The position numbers were made by a program, and so were the translations under genes. From Hydrogenovibrio sp049975065 (GTDB lineage: Bacteria; Pseudomonadota; Gammaproteobacteria; Thiomicrospirales; Thiomicrospiraceae), in NCBI GenBank assembly GCA_049975065.1, contig JBNGDN010000030.1: 21,735 bases of DNA. One strand, given 5' to 3'. The notes below the pieces were generated by a model that saw only the letters and a list, made by a program, of their open reading frames with translations, made no database searches and was not told where the DNA came from. Positions 15,119-21,735 of the stretch are shown piece after piece (the first letter of the stretch is position 1; each line of letters starts with the position of its first letter).

Positions 15119-16243
15119 ATGAACATCACCATTCTCGGCACAGGATTTGCCGCACTGACTGCGATCAAACAAACCCGAAAACAGTCACCCAATGCCAAAA
15201 TCACCGTTATCGCACCCTCGAAAGAAATGATTTATCTGCCCAGCTTGATCTGGATTCCTGCCAACCTACGACGTTCGGACGACTTGCGAGTTGATCTGAC
15301 CAACTTTTTCAATCGCCAAACCGTTGAATACATTGAAGCCACAGTGAGCGATGTTTCCAATCAAGGTCGCACGGTTCACACCGACCAGGGCGACTTCGAG
15401 AACGATGGCTTAATCATTGCCTCCGGCGGTCGCTTTATCAAAAAACTGCCTGGCATTGAACACGCCATCACCCCATGTGAAGGCATTCCCGCTGCAGAAA
15501 AAATTAAAGAACGCTTGGACAAAATGACGGGCGGCACCATCGCCATTGGTTTTGGCGGCAACCCCAAAGAACCGTCCGCCATGCGCGGCGGCCCGATGTT
15601 TGAATTTCTTTTCGGCATCGACACGCTATTGCGCAAACAAAAACGTCGCGACAAATTTAACATTGTCTTCTTTAATCCCGCCCCAAAACCGGGCAAGCGC
15701 CTTGGCGACAAAGTGCCGGATGCCGTCATGAAAATGATGCGCAAAAAAGACATCAAAATGGAACTGGGACACAAAATGCTTGGCTTTGAAGCCAACAAAG
15801 TCATGACCGAAGGCAGCGAGTTTGAGGCCGACTTAATCCTGTTTATGCCAGGCATGACCGGGCCTGCATGGTCACAAAATTCCGATATTGCCAAATCCGA
15901 AGGCGGTTTGATCAAAGCCAATGAATTCTGCCAAGTCGAAGGCATGGAAAAAACCTATGTCGCCGGCGACTCCGGTAGCTATCCCGGACCCGACTGGCAA
16001 GCGAAGCAGGCTCACATGGCGGACTTACAAGCCATCGCGGCCAGCCATAACCTAATCAAAGAGTTACAGGGTCAGACCGATTTTGAGACCTTTAAGCATG
16101 AACTTGTCTGCATTATCGACACCCTCTCGCATGGGGTGCTGATCAAACGAACCGAAAAAGGCACTCTGATGCTGCCGCCCTGCCGCTTAATGCATCTTGC
16201 AAAACGCTTTTTCGAAGGCTGGTATCTGCGCCAGTATCGTTAA
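15119..16243 (+). CDS. Sulfide:quinone oxidoreductase-like FAD-dependent oxidoreductase
   Basis: A flavoprotein of 374 residues related to sulfide:quinone oxidoreductase and flavocytochrome c sulfide dehydrogenase. The N-terminal FAD loop is ILGTGFAAL (5-13), LIIASGG lies at 98-104, and TYVAGDSGSYPGPDWQAKQAHMADLQA (279-305) is the third FAD motif. The C-terminus is Phe/Arg/Trp-rich (KRFFEGWYLRQYR), compatible with membrane attachment at the quinone site. SQRs use cysteines around 160 and 356 (Acidithiobacillus numbering). Here C331 (ELVCIIDTLSHG) fits the second, C120 fits the dispensable first, but the position expected for Cys160 reads AMRGGPMFE with Met155. Sulfide oxidation is therefore plausible but unproven; another substrate is possible. 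AAAGGA before the ATG supports the start. Confidence 0.85.
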   Translation: MNITILGTGFAALTAIKQTRKQSPNAKITVIAPSKEMIYLPSLIWIPANLRRSDDLRVDLTNFFNRQTVEYIEATVSDVSNQGRTVHTDQGDFENDGLIIASGGRFIKKLPGIEHAITPCEGIPAAEKIKERLDKMTGGTIAIGFGGNPKEPSAMRGGPMFEFLFGIDTLLRKQKRRDKFNIVFFNPAPKPGKRLGDKVPDAVMKMMRKKDIKMELGHKMLGFEANKVMTEGSEFEADLILFMPGMTGPAWSQNSDIAKSEGGLIKANEFCQVEGMEKTYVAGDSGSYPGPDWQAKQAHMADLQAIAASHNLIKELQGQTDFETFKHELVCIIDTLSHGVLIKRTEKGTLMLPPCRLMHLAKRFFEGWYLRQYR

Positions 16244-16307
16244 GAAAACGCTGGTTAAGGCACCGTTGATGAGATCAGTGGTTGCTTAACCTCCCAACAC
16301 ACGGAAG

Positions 16308-16347
16308 ACTTTCAGCCGGCTTCAGCCACACACAGCTTGCTGAAAGT
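16308..16347 (+). other. Inverted repeat after the SQR-like gene
   Basis: ACTTTCAGC (16308-16316) and GCTGAAAGT (16339-16347) are perfect 9-bp arms separated by 22 nt. There is no U-run directly behind it (TCATGC), but ATTTTTTAA follows after about 14 nt, so it could weakly terminate or protect the upstream mRNA. Confidence 0.4.
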
Positions 16348-16365
16348 TCATGCACCAGCTCATTT

Positions 16366-16398
16366 TTTAACCACTGTTTAACCACTGTTTAACCACTA
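16366..16398. repeat. Three 11-bp tandem repeats before the 126-residue gene
   Basis: TTTAACCACTG is repeated head to tail at 16366-16376 and 16377-16387, with a third copy differing only in its last base at 16388-16398. The reverse complement of its core (CAGTGGTT) appears at 16276-16283. The array ends 13 bp before the ATG at 16412, immediately before the AGGAAG ribosome site. Eleven bases is close to one DNA turn, so three protein copies could bind on one face, or the array could lie in the leader RNA. Confidence 0.85.
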
Positions 16399-16411
16399 AA
16401 GGAAGTGCAAA

Positions 16412-16792
16412 ATGGAACAATCTCTTTTCCACGATAAATACCCGGTTTTTTCAAAAACCATCGCAAAAACCGACACACAACACAAGGATGTGGACGCCAT
16501 TTTGACCTATTTGGAGGATTGCATCCGTGACAATCCGAAAGCCGCTTTGATTGCCCGCTTCGACCATGTTGCTCATACTCGCAGCATTGATGGCGAAGTG
16601 GCACCGGACATTTTAGAAGCCAAGCACGTTATTTTCTGCTTCGGCATGAAACTGCCCGTGCCGGAAGCCATGGCGGTTCGCCCCCGCTCAATTGGGGTGA
16701 CCGACATGGGAGATCGCTTTGTTGTGAGCTTTATGGAAGTGCCTAATCCGCAGGCTCAGCAGTGGATAACCGAATGGGTTGAAGCGATTTAG
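16412..16792 (+). CDS. Conserved 126-residue cytosolic protein, possibly DUF6858-like
   Basis: No signal peptide or membrane segment. Distinctive stretches are KYPVFSKTIAKTDTQHKDVDAILTY at the start, IARFDHVAHTRSIDG (47-61) with H52 and H55, VIFCFGMKLPVPEAMAVRPRSIGV (73-96) with C76, and VVSFMEVPNP. From memory this resembles an uncharacterised family of about 120 residues in sulfur-oxidizing bacteria that I believe is DUF6858; I cannot confirm the number. H52, H55 and C76 could coordinate a metal, which is inference. AGGAAG stands before the ATG. It lies 168 nt behind the SQR-like gene on the same strand and ends at a strong terminator, so readthrough from that gene is possible. Confidence 0.75.
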   Translation: MEQSLFHDKYPVFSKTIAKTDTQHKDVDAILTYLEDCIRDNPKAALIARFDHVAHTRSIDGEVAPDILEAKHVIFCFGMKLPVPEAMAVRPRSIGVTDMGDRFVVSFMEVPNPQAQQWITEWVEAI

Positions 16793-16831
16793 CCTCGACC
16801 CGACTGAACAGACTTTCAAATCGCTGCCAAT

Positions 16832-16859
16832 AAAAAAGGGACCTAAAAGTCCCTTTTTT
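16832..16859. terminator. Bidirectional intrinsic terminator
   Basis: AAAAAAGGGAC (16832-16842) and GTCCCTTTTTT (16849-16859) pair across the loop CTAAAA, giving a GGGAC stem flanked by A and T runs on both strands. It separates the 126-residue gene from the convergent response regulator gene and can stop both. Confidence 0.9.
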
Positions 16860-16883
16860 ACACGTAATTTCAACCAAAACCCT

Positions 16884-17582
16884 TTAGTGAATTTCGTCCA
16901 AACTCACTTTCAATAACCCAATGTGACTGGCATAGTTGACCAGCTCAGCCGAAGCCGCCATACCCAGTTTCGTCATGATATTCTCGCGGTGCTTGGAGAC
17001 GGTACGGTCACTGATGCCCAGCAGTTCGGCGATATCCTTGGTCTTATAGCCTTCGGCGACCAGTTTTATTACCTGTTTTTCGCGTACGGACAGTTTTTTG
17101 GAACGCTTAGGTTTGTCCGAAACGTCTTCTTGCTGACTGGCCAATTCCGCCTGTTCATTCTGGTAAGCGGTCAAATCCGGTTGGATGTCGGAATGCACGA
17201 AGACCTCATCGGACAACACACGCTTGATCCCGTCAATCAACTCCTCTTTGGAAACCGATTTCAACGCAATGCCATGCACACCCATATCCAAGGCTTCTTT
17301 CCAGACATTGGGCGCTTCTGCCGCCGTCAACACAATAATTTTGGTGTCGTATTTCTGCTTTTTAAGATGGGCAATAACGGCCATGCCGCTCAATTTCGGC
17401 ATGGATAAATCGATCATCAAAATATCGGGGTTCTTTTCATCAATCAACGCCAAGGTGGTTTCACCGTCTTGCGCTTCCGCGATGACCTTAACGGTTCCAT
17501 CCGAATCTAAAATAGACTTGAATCCAACACGAACCAAGTCATGATCTTCCGCCAACAGAACGGTGGGTTTTGCTTTTGCCAT
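16884..17582 (-). CDS. LuxR/NarL-family response regulator
   Basis: DNA-binding regulator of 232 residues. The receiver domain (about 6-128) has acidic residues E12 and D13 in LLAEDHDLVR, phospho-acceptor D58 in LMIDLSMP, the switch Thr in VLTAAE and the conserved Lys in ALKSVSKEE. A linker rich in Glu, Gln and Ser leads to a LuxR-type helix-turn-helix (about 160-222) with LSVREKQVIKLVAEGYKTKDIAELLGISDRTVSKHRENIMTKLG. Family members bind DNA as phosphorylated dimers. The gene lies directly downstream of the hybrid kinase gene (97-nt gap) and is its likely partner. AAAGGA precedes the ATG at 17580-17582. Its targets cannot be read from the sequence. Confidence 0.95.
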   Translation of the reverse strand: MAKAKPTVLLAEDHDLVRVGFKSILDSDGTVKVIAEAQDGETTLALIDEKNPDILMIDLSMPKLSGMAVIAHLKKQKYDTKIIVLTAAEAPNVWKEALDMGVHGIALKSVSKEELIDGIKRVLSDEVFVHSDIQPDLTAYQNEQAELASQQEDVSDKPKRSKKLSVREKQVIKLVAEGYKTKDIAELLGISDRTVSKHRENIMTKLGMAASAELVNYASHIGLLKVSLDEIH

Positions 17583-17644
17583 GCGAAATCCTTTTTTTCA
17601 AAGTTAATGTAAAACTTCGTAGTAAATATTATTTATTTCGAGTC

Positions 17645-17650
17645 ATTATA
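17645..17650 (-). promoter_or_regulatory. Candidate -10 box for the response regulator gene
   Basis: A perfect TATAAT on the minus strand lies about 62 bp before the regulator ATG, in the gap after the kinase stop. No good -35 is found at 16 to 18 bp, so an internal promoter is possible but weakly supported; cotranscription with the kinase is the alternative. Confidence 0.35.
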
Positions 17651-17679
17651 GACGGTTTAAAAAAAATTTCATTGAAAAA

Positions 17680-19683
17680 TTAGGGTGCTTCTTTCAAGAA
17701 ATGTTCCATCTGATTCAAACGAGTTTGCAGCAATGACGGCAGCCCATCCGCTGTTACATTTTCCATTTCGCGAATTGACTCGACCCAGTCGGTCAAATTA
17801 AATAACATAAAATTCCCCTTCATGCGATGCAGCAGTTTGCGCACCTCTGACAAATCCAATGCGTCCTGCCCAGAGGCGCTCGTTTGATACGCTCGCAAAG
17901 CCTTAATGTCTGCTCGAACACTCGCCTCAAACTGCGGCCATAAGTGCACTAGGTGCTCCGGTATGAATTGATGCGACTGCGTGCCTGTTGCCTCTAGTAG
18001 ACGCCAATTAGGATCCCCACACTCTTTACAATGCAGAAGATGGATAATCTTATCCTCGGAGATCGGCTTTTCAACCCACTCATCAAAAATGGATTGGTCT
18101 ATTTCAATCCCCATTTGCTCAATTTCATACACTGTATGCGCCGCCGTTAAGGCAAACACGCCTTTTAAAGCGGGCTTCGCCTCCTGGGGCAAGTCGCGTA
18201 TTTTTTGACAAACTTCGGCACCGGTCAGGCCGGGCATCTGAATATCCAAAAAGACAAACTGATAGGGCTTTTGCTGGAATTTTTGCCAGGCTTGGTTACC
18301 ATCATTGGCACGCTCAACTCGGCACCCCAATTGCTCCAAAAACGTTTCTAACACCATCTGATTGATCTTGGAGTCATCCGCAATCAGCACGTCGAAATGA
18401 CACTGAAAGTGGTCACCTAGGGTCGGATTGAAGCGGGTCGGATTGAAACGGTTCGTTTCCATCGGTGCCGGCAATCGATCCGTCATGTCAACCGGACAGC
18501 TTTTCGCCTCCATCGGCAGCTCAACGCAAAATGAACTGCCGATTCCTTTTGTGGATTCCACGTGAATCGTGCCCCCCATTAGATCAATCAAGGTCTTGAC
18601 AATCGACAACCCCAACCCAGAGCCCAAGTGTCTTTGACCCACATCCGATCCCAATTGCTTGAAGGGTTTGAAAATGGTGTGCAAGTCTTCTTCATTCATA
18701 CCGGCACCGGAATCGGTCACTTGAATTTTCAAGGCGCTGTCTTGCTCCTGAACCTCGACAAAGACCCCGCCGATTTCGGTAAACTTGATGGCATTGACGA
18801 TCAAATTCACGAGAATTTGCGAGACCCGCACCAAGTCACCGTAAAAGCAATTATTCTGGCTGCTGATGGCAAATGCCACAAACAGCCCTTTTTCGGAAGC
18901 AATGGACCGTGTTAAATGGCGCACGTACTCTCCAAGCTGGTCGAGTTCAAACACAGTCGGATTGAGTTCAAGCGGCCCAAACTCCGCTTGGGCAAACGTC
19001 AAAATATCATTAATCAGGAAATTCAAGTGTTCAATGGTCAAACGCATGGTTTTTAATTCGTCTGAGGTATCCTGTTGCGCCCATTGCTTTTTCTTGACCA
19101 CCGAAATCAAGCTATTCATCCCCATCAGTGGCGAACGCAGTTCATGGCTGAGCATGGCTAGAAACTGAGTCTGTTCGTCAAACTGTTGCTGCAACAAAGC
19201 CGCTTCTTTTTTGGCCGCCTCTTCTTGGGCACGCAACTGTGCCACCATGAGACGACTGTGGGATTCGATCAACTGCTCTTCCAGCTCATACATTTCAGAC
19301 ACTTCCACACAGGTGGAATAAAGTACCGGAACGCCATCGCACTCAGCCAAATGCAACTTGTTAATTAACCAACTGACCTTTTCCCCCACCTTAAAACCAG
19401 CTAGAAAACGCTCATCGCCATCGGGACGTTCAAGAAACGCCTGCCACTTGGATTCTAACAGGTGAGCGCTCTCCGGCATCAGGCAGGACAAAAAATCATC
19501 ATAATCATCCATAGACGCGCCCACCATCGCCTGAAGGGCTGGGGAAATTCGAAAAACGACGGGGGCGTCAGACACGCTTTCACTCTTTCCCTCTGTGCGC
19601 TTATCAGTTTCCAACTGACACAGACACCACCAAAGGGTTTTATTGAACAAAAGATCACCCAGATATTGTTTATCCAAATCCAT
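17680..19683 (-). CDS. Soluble hybrid sensor histidine kinase with receiver and Hpt domains
   Basis: I chose the ATG at 19683 (667 residues); a GTG at 19692 is the alternative. No membrane helix is present, so the kinase is cytosolic. Order: PAS-like N-terminus (about 40-130), coiled coil (about 132-172, ending KKEAALLQQQFDEQ), HisKA with H180 in AMLSHELRSPL, HATPase with N297 region (NLIVNAIKFTE), DSGAGM and GSGLGLSIVKTL, receiver domain (about 432-550) with D436, D437, phospho-acceptor D480 (VFLDIQMPG) and K539, then a C-terminal Hpt with H619 in LLHRMKGNF. Between receiver and Hpt is HLLHCKECGD (H548, H551, C552, C555), a possible metal or redox site. A WWCLC motif sits near residue 20. 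With the next gene's D58 it completes a phosphorelay. The signal sensed is unknown. Confidence 0.94.
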   Translation of the reverse strand: MDLDKQYLGDLLFNKTLWWCLCQLETDKRTEGKSESVSDAPVVFRISPALQAMVGASMDDYDDFLSCLMPESAHLLESKWQAFLERPDGDERFLAGFKVGEKVSWLINKLHLAECDGVPVLYSTCVEVSEMYELEEQLIESHSRLMVAQLRAQEEAAKKEAALLQQQFDEQTQFLAMLSHELRSPLMGMNSLISVVKKKQWAQQDTSDELKTMRLTIEHLNFLINDILTFAQAEFGPLELNPTVFELDQLGEYVRHLTRSIASEKGLFVAFAISSQNNCFYGDLVRVSQILVNLIVNAIKFTEIGGVFVEVQEQDSALKIQVTDSGAGMNEEDLHTIFKPFKQLGSDVGQRHLGSGLGLSIVKTLIDLMGGTIHVESTKGIGSSFCVELPMEAKSCPVDMTDRLPAPMETNRFNPTRFNPTLGDHFQCHFDVLIADDSKINQMVLETFLEQLGCRVERANDGNQAWQKFQQKPYQFVFLDIQMPGLTGAEVCQKIRDLPQEAKPALKGVFALTAAHTVYEIEQMGIEIDQSIFDEWVEKPISEDKIIHLLHCKECGDPNWRLLEATGTQSHQFIPEHLVHLWPQFEASVRADIKALRAYQTSASGQDALDLSEVRKLLHRMKGNFMLFNLTDWVESIREMENVTADGLPSLLQTRLNQMEHFLKEAP
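18422..18451. repeat. 15-bp in-frame tandem duplication in the kinase gene
   Basis: GTCGGATTGAAGCGG (18422-18436) is followed directly by a copy with one change, A for G (18437-18451). In the protein it reads RFNPT-RFNPT, in the linker between HATPase and receiver. The near identity points to a fairly recent duplication. Confidence 0.9.
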
Positions 19684-19720
19684 GCAAGTCACTTTCTATA
19701 AATTCGATTACTTATGGGTT

Positions 19721-19750
19721 AGAATAGCAACAAATTTAACGGAATGCCAA
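19721..19750 (-). promoter_or_regulatory. Candidate sigma-70 promoter of the hybrid kinase gene
   Basis: On the minus strand TTGGCA (19750-19745; five of six to consensus) and TATTCT (19726-19721; four of six) are 18 bp apart, about 38 bp upstream of the chosen ATG. The 100-bp gap is shared with divergent fumC, for which I found no convincing boxes. Confidence 0.45.
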
Positions 19751-19796
19751 TTCAGCGCACTCTAGTCAACTGGCCTAAAACACCTTAAAAATCAAT

Positions 19797-21188
19797 ATGA
19801 CAGACAATTACCGCATTGAAAAAGACAGCATGGGCACTTTAAAAGTGCCAGAATCCGCTCTTTATGGCGCTCAGACACAAAGAGCCCTCGATAACTTTCC
19901 GATCAGCGGCCATCCACTTCCCTCCAGTTTCATTCGTGCTTTAGCTTACGTTAAATTTGCGTGTTCGGAAGCGAATCTGGAGTTGGGCCTGATGTCCGAA
20001 GAGACCGCTGGTGCGATTCAAGCCGCCGCTCACCAGATTATTCAAGGCCAGCACCTGGAACACTTCCCGGTTGACGTTTTTCAAACCGGTTCCGGCACCA
20101 GTACCAATATGAACATGAACGAGGTCATCGCCCATTTGGCGCAGCAGCTTACCGGGGTCAAGGTGCACCCGAATGACGATGTGAATATGAGCCAGAGTTC
20201 CAACGATGTCATCCCCACCTGCCTTCACGTGGCAGCCGCCATGGCCGTTGAAGAACAGTTACTGCCAGGCCTGGCGGATTTGGTTGTGGTGTTGGAAAAT
20301 AAGGAGGCCGAGTTCAACGGCGTTGTGAAAACCGGACGAACCCATTTAATGGACGCTACCCCCATACGCCTGGATCAGGAAATCTCCGCCTGGCGCCACC
20401 AGATTCTGGATAACATTGAACGCCTGAAACAAACACTGGCTCGCGTACAACGCTTGCCACAAGGGGGCACGGCCGTGGGAACCGGCATCAATGCCGACCC
20501 GCAGTTCAGCACTTTGGTATGCGCCAATCTGTCCACCATTACAGCGATGCACTTTGAGCCGATGGAAAATCTGTTTCTCGGTCTCAGCTCGCAAGATACG
20601 GCGGTGGAGCTCAGCGGTCAGCTGAATGTACTGGCCGCAAGCTTAATGAAAATTGCCAACGATTTACGCTGGATGAATTCTGGACCGCTGGCAGGCCTGG
20701 GCGAAATTCAACTGCCCGCCCTGCAACCGGGCAGTTCGATTATGCCGGGCAAGGTTAACCCTGTTATTCCCGAAGCGGTGTGCATGGTGGCCGCACAAAT
20801 CATGGGCAACCATACTGCCATTACGGTGGGCGGTCAATCCGGCAACTTTCAACTGAATGTCATGTTACCGATGGTGGCTCGTAATTTGTTGGAAAGCATT
20901 GACATTGCCGCTAACGCCAGTCGCGTTCTCGCCGAAAAAGCCATTGCTGGTTTTATCATCAACCCTGAAAACATTCAAAACGCTTTGGAGGTCAACCCCA
21001 TTCTGGTCACGGCACTGAATCGCATTGTGGGTTACGAAACCGGTGCCGCCATCGCCAAAAAAGCTTACGAAACCGGGCAGCCGGTTTTCGAGGTGGCCAG
21101 AGAAATGACCGATCTTGACGAAGCCACATTACGCCAGTACCTCAATCCCGCACTGCTCACTCAAGGCGGCAACCCCACACCGGACTAG
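19797..21188 (+). CDS. fumC: Class II fumarate hydratase FumC
   Basis: Iron-independent fumarase of 463 residues that interconverts fumarate and L-malate as a tetramer. Signatures are SGSGTSTNMNMNEV (98-111), NDDVNMSQSSNDVIPT (126-141), KTGRTHLMDATP (178-189, with H183 matching E. coli H188) and PGSSIMPGKVNPVIPEA (311-327), where S313 matches the catalytic loop serine S318 and K319 and N321 follow. The GSS motif with IMPGKVNPV separates it from aspartase, which is close in sequence. It fits the TCA role of sucCD in this window. No strong ribosome site precedes the ATG. Two palindrome copies (20265-20274, 20692-20699) lie within it. Confidence 0.96.
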   Translation: MTDNYRIEKDSMGTLKVPESALYGAQTQRALDNFPISGHPLPSSFIRALAYVKFACSEANLELGLMSEETAGAIQAAAHQIIQGQHLEHFPVDVFQTGSGTSTNMNMNEVIAHLAQQLTGVKVHPNDDVNMSQSSNDVIPTCLHVAAAMAVEEQLLPGLADLVVVLENKEAEFNGVVKTGRTHLMDATPIRLDQEISAWRHQILDNIERLKQTLARVQRLPQGGTAVGTGINADPQFSTLVCANLSTITAMHFEPMENLFLGLSSQDTAVELSGQLNVLAASLMKIANDLRWMNSGPLAGLGEIQLPALQPGSSIMPGKVNPVIPEAVCMVAAQIMGNHTAITVGGQSGNFQLNVMLPMVARNLLESIDIAANASRVLAEKAIAGFIINPENIQNALEVNPILVTALNRIVGYETGAAIAKKAYETGQPVFEVAREMTDLDEATLRQYLNPALLTQGGNPTPD

Positions 21189-21269
21189 ACCCATGCTAAA
21201 ACCCGCTCGGGTGATTGCACTGGTTCCATCCGGCCTTCTCACTCAGTCATTCATTCTAAAGGAGACGCC

Positions 21270-21641
21270 ATGACTGCCATCAACTTAACCATTGAAGAAT
21301 TTGAACCCACCATCGAAAATAACGACATTGTCATTCTAGACTTCTGGGCAGAATGGTGTGCGCCCTGCAAACAATTCACCCCCATTTTTGAAGCCGTCTC
21401 CGAAAAACACCCTGACATCGTTTTCGCAAAGGTGAATGTCGAAGAACAACAAGATTTGGCCGGCCTGTTTCAGGTGCGCTCCATCCCCACCCTCGTCTTT
21501 ATGCGCGAGAAAATCGTGGTTTTTTCAAACCCGGGGCTTATTCCAGAAGATAATTTGGAACAAGGCATTCAGCAACTGCGCGATCTGGATATGGCCAAGG
21601 TGCATGAAGATCTAGCCAAAGCCCAAACCGAAAATGCCTGA
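21270..21641 (+). CDS. Thioredoxin-family protein with WCAPC active site
   Basis: A single thioredoxin fold of 123 residues, cytosolic, with no signal peptide. The active site is FWAEWCAPCKQF (25-36) with C30 and C33, the buried Asp is D24 in ILDFW, and the cis-proline is P73 in RSIPTLVFM. The canonical WCGPC carries Gly where this has Ala, a variant common among thioredoxin-like proteins, so it may be a specialised thioredoxin rather than the main TrxA. A C-terminal extension of about 15 residues (MAKVHEDLAKAQTENA) lies beyond the usual fold. A strong AAAGGAGA ribosome site precedes the ATG, 81 nt behind fumC. Confidence 0.9.
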   Translation: MTAINLTIEEFEPTIENNDIVILDFWAEWCAPCKQFTPIFEAVSEKHPDIVFAKVNVEEQQDLAGLFQVRSIPTLVFMREKIVVFSNPGLIPEDNLEQGIQQLRDLDMAKVHEDLAKAQTENA

Positions 21642-21735
21642 CGAACGCAAAAACATTATGCTAAATTAGTGCTCCAGCAATTAACCCGAATATTTCACAA
21701 ATTTGCACTGACCTTGCTTGCTCCTTGATTCCACA

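Noticed and set aside
18286..18296. CCAGGCTTGG as a further copy of the repeated palindrome
   Set aside because: It differs at one central base and is no longer palindromic; only exact octamers were counted.

Overview
The window reads as a chromosomal housekeeping stretch of a gammaproteobacterium. The divergent rluD/bamD arrangement with pgeF behind rluD, the AmpD, NadC, BamD, SlpA and PP0621-family genes, and the sucC-sucD pair all fit. A sulfide:quinone oxidoreductase-like flavoprotein and a small protein of a type I associate with sulfur oxidizers suggest a chemolithotrophic sulfur bacterium of the Hydrogenovibrio/Thiomicrorhabdus/Thiomicrospira group. That assignment is inference from gene content and protein style; no rRNA or other marker is present. 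I see no insertion sequence, integrase, phage gene, CRISPR array, tRNA or rRNA.

Layout. (1) 1-4.7 kb: a possible gene tail, a flavodoxin (-), a four-cysteine mini-protein (+), AmpD (-), then nadC (+) followed after 6 nt by a Kef-type cation/proton antiporter. (2) 4.7-7.5 kb: pgeF and rluD (-) overlap and are divergent from bamD (+) across a 78-bp gap that holds an inverted repeat. (3) 7.5-11.2 kb: a leftward sucC-sucD-nadE cluster with an ATGA stop/start overlap between sucC and sucD. It ends at a palindromic terminator shared with bamD. (4) 11.4-14.7 kb: a PP0621-type protein (+) whose stop codon overlaps that of slpA (-), then a membrane diguanylate-cyclase-like protein, two small lipoproteins and a LEA-like periplasmic protein, all leftward. 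(5) 15.1-19.7 kb: the SQR-like flavoprotein and a 126-residue conserved protein (+), then a leftward hybrid histidine kinase and LuxR-type response regulator that together carry all four phosphoryl-acceptor residues of a phosphorelay. (6) 19.8-21.7 kb: fumC and a thioredoxin-like gene (+).

Connections between genes. nadC and nadE belong to NAD biosynthesis. sucCD and fumC belong to the TCA cycle. ampD and pgeF act on peptidoglycan fragments and precursors. bamD, the lipoproteins and the LEA-like protein are envelope components. The kinase/regulator pair lies tail-to-tail with the SQR-like region and could govern it, but nothing in the sequence proves that.

Most of the window is ordinary core genome, and I did not find a clear undescribed multi-gene system. 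The observations most worth checking are: a strongly over-represented palindrome (CCAGGCCTGG, 7 perfect copies, 10 copies of its CAGGCCTG core) absent from 13.9-20.2 kb; an SQR-like enzyme apparently missing a catalytic cysteine; a His/Cys-rich motif in the kinase between receiver and Hpt domains; a GGEAF variant of the GGDEF motif; and three 11-bp tandem repeats directly before the 126-residue gene.
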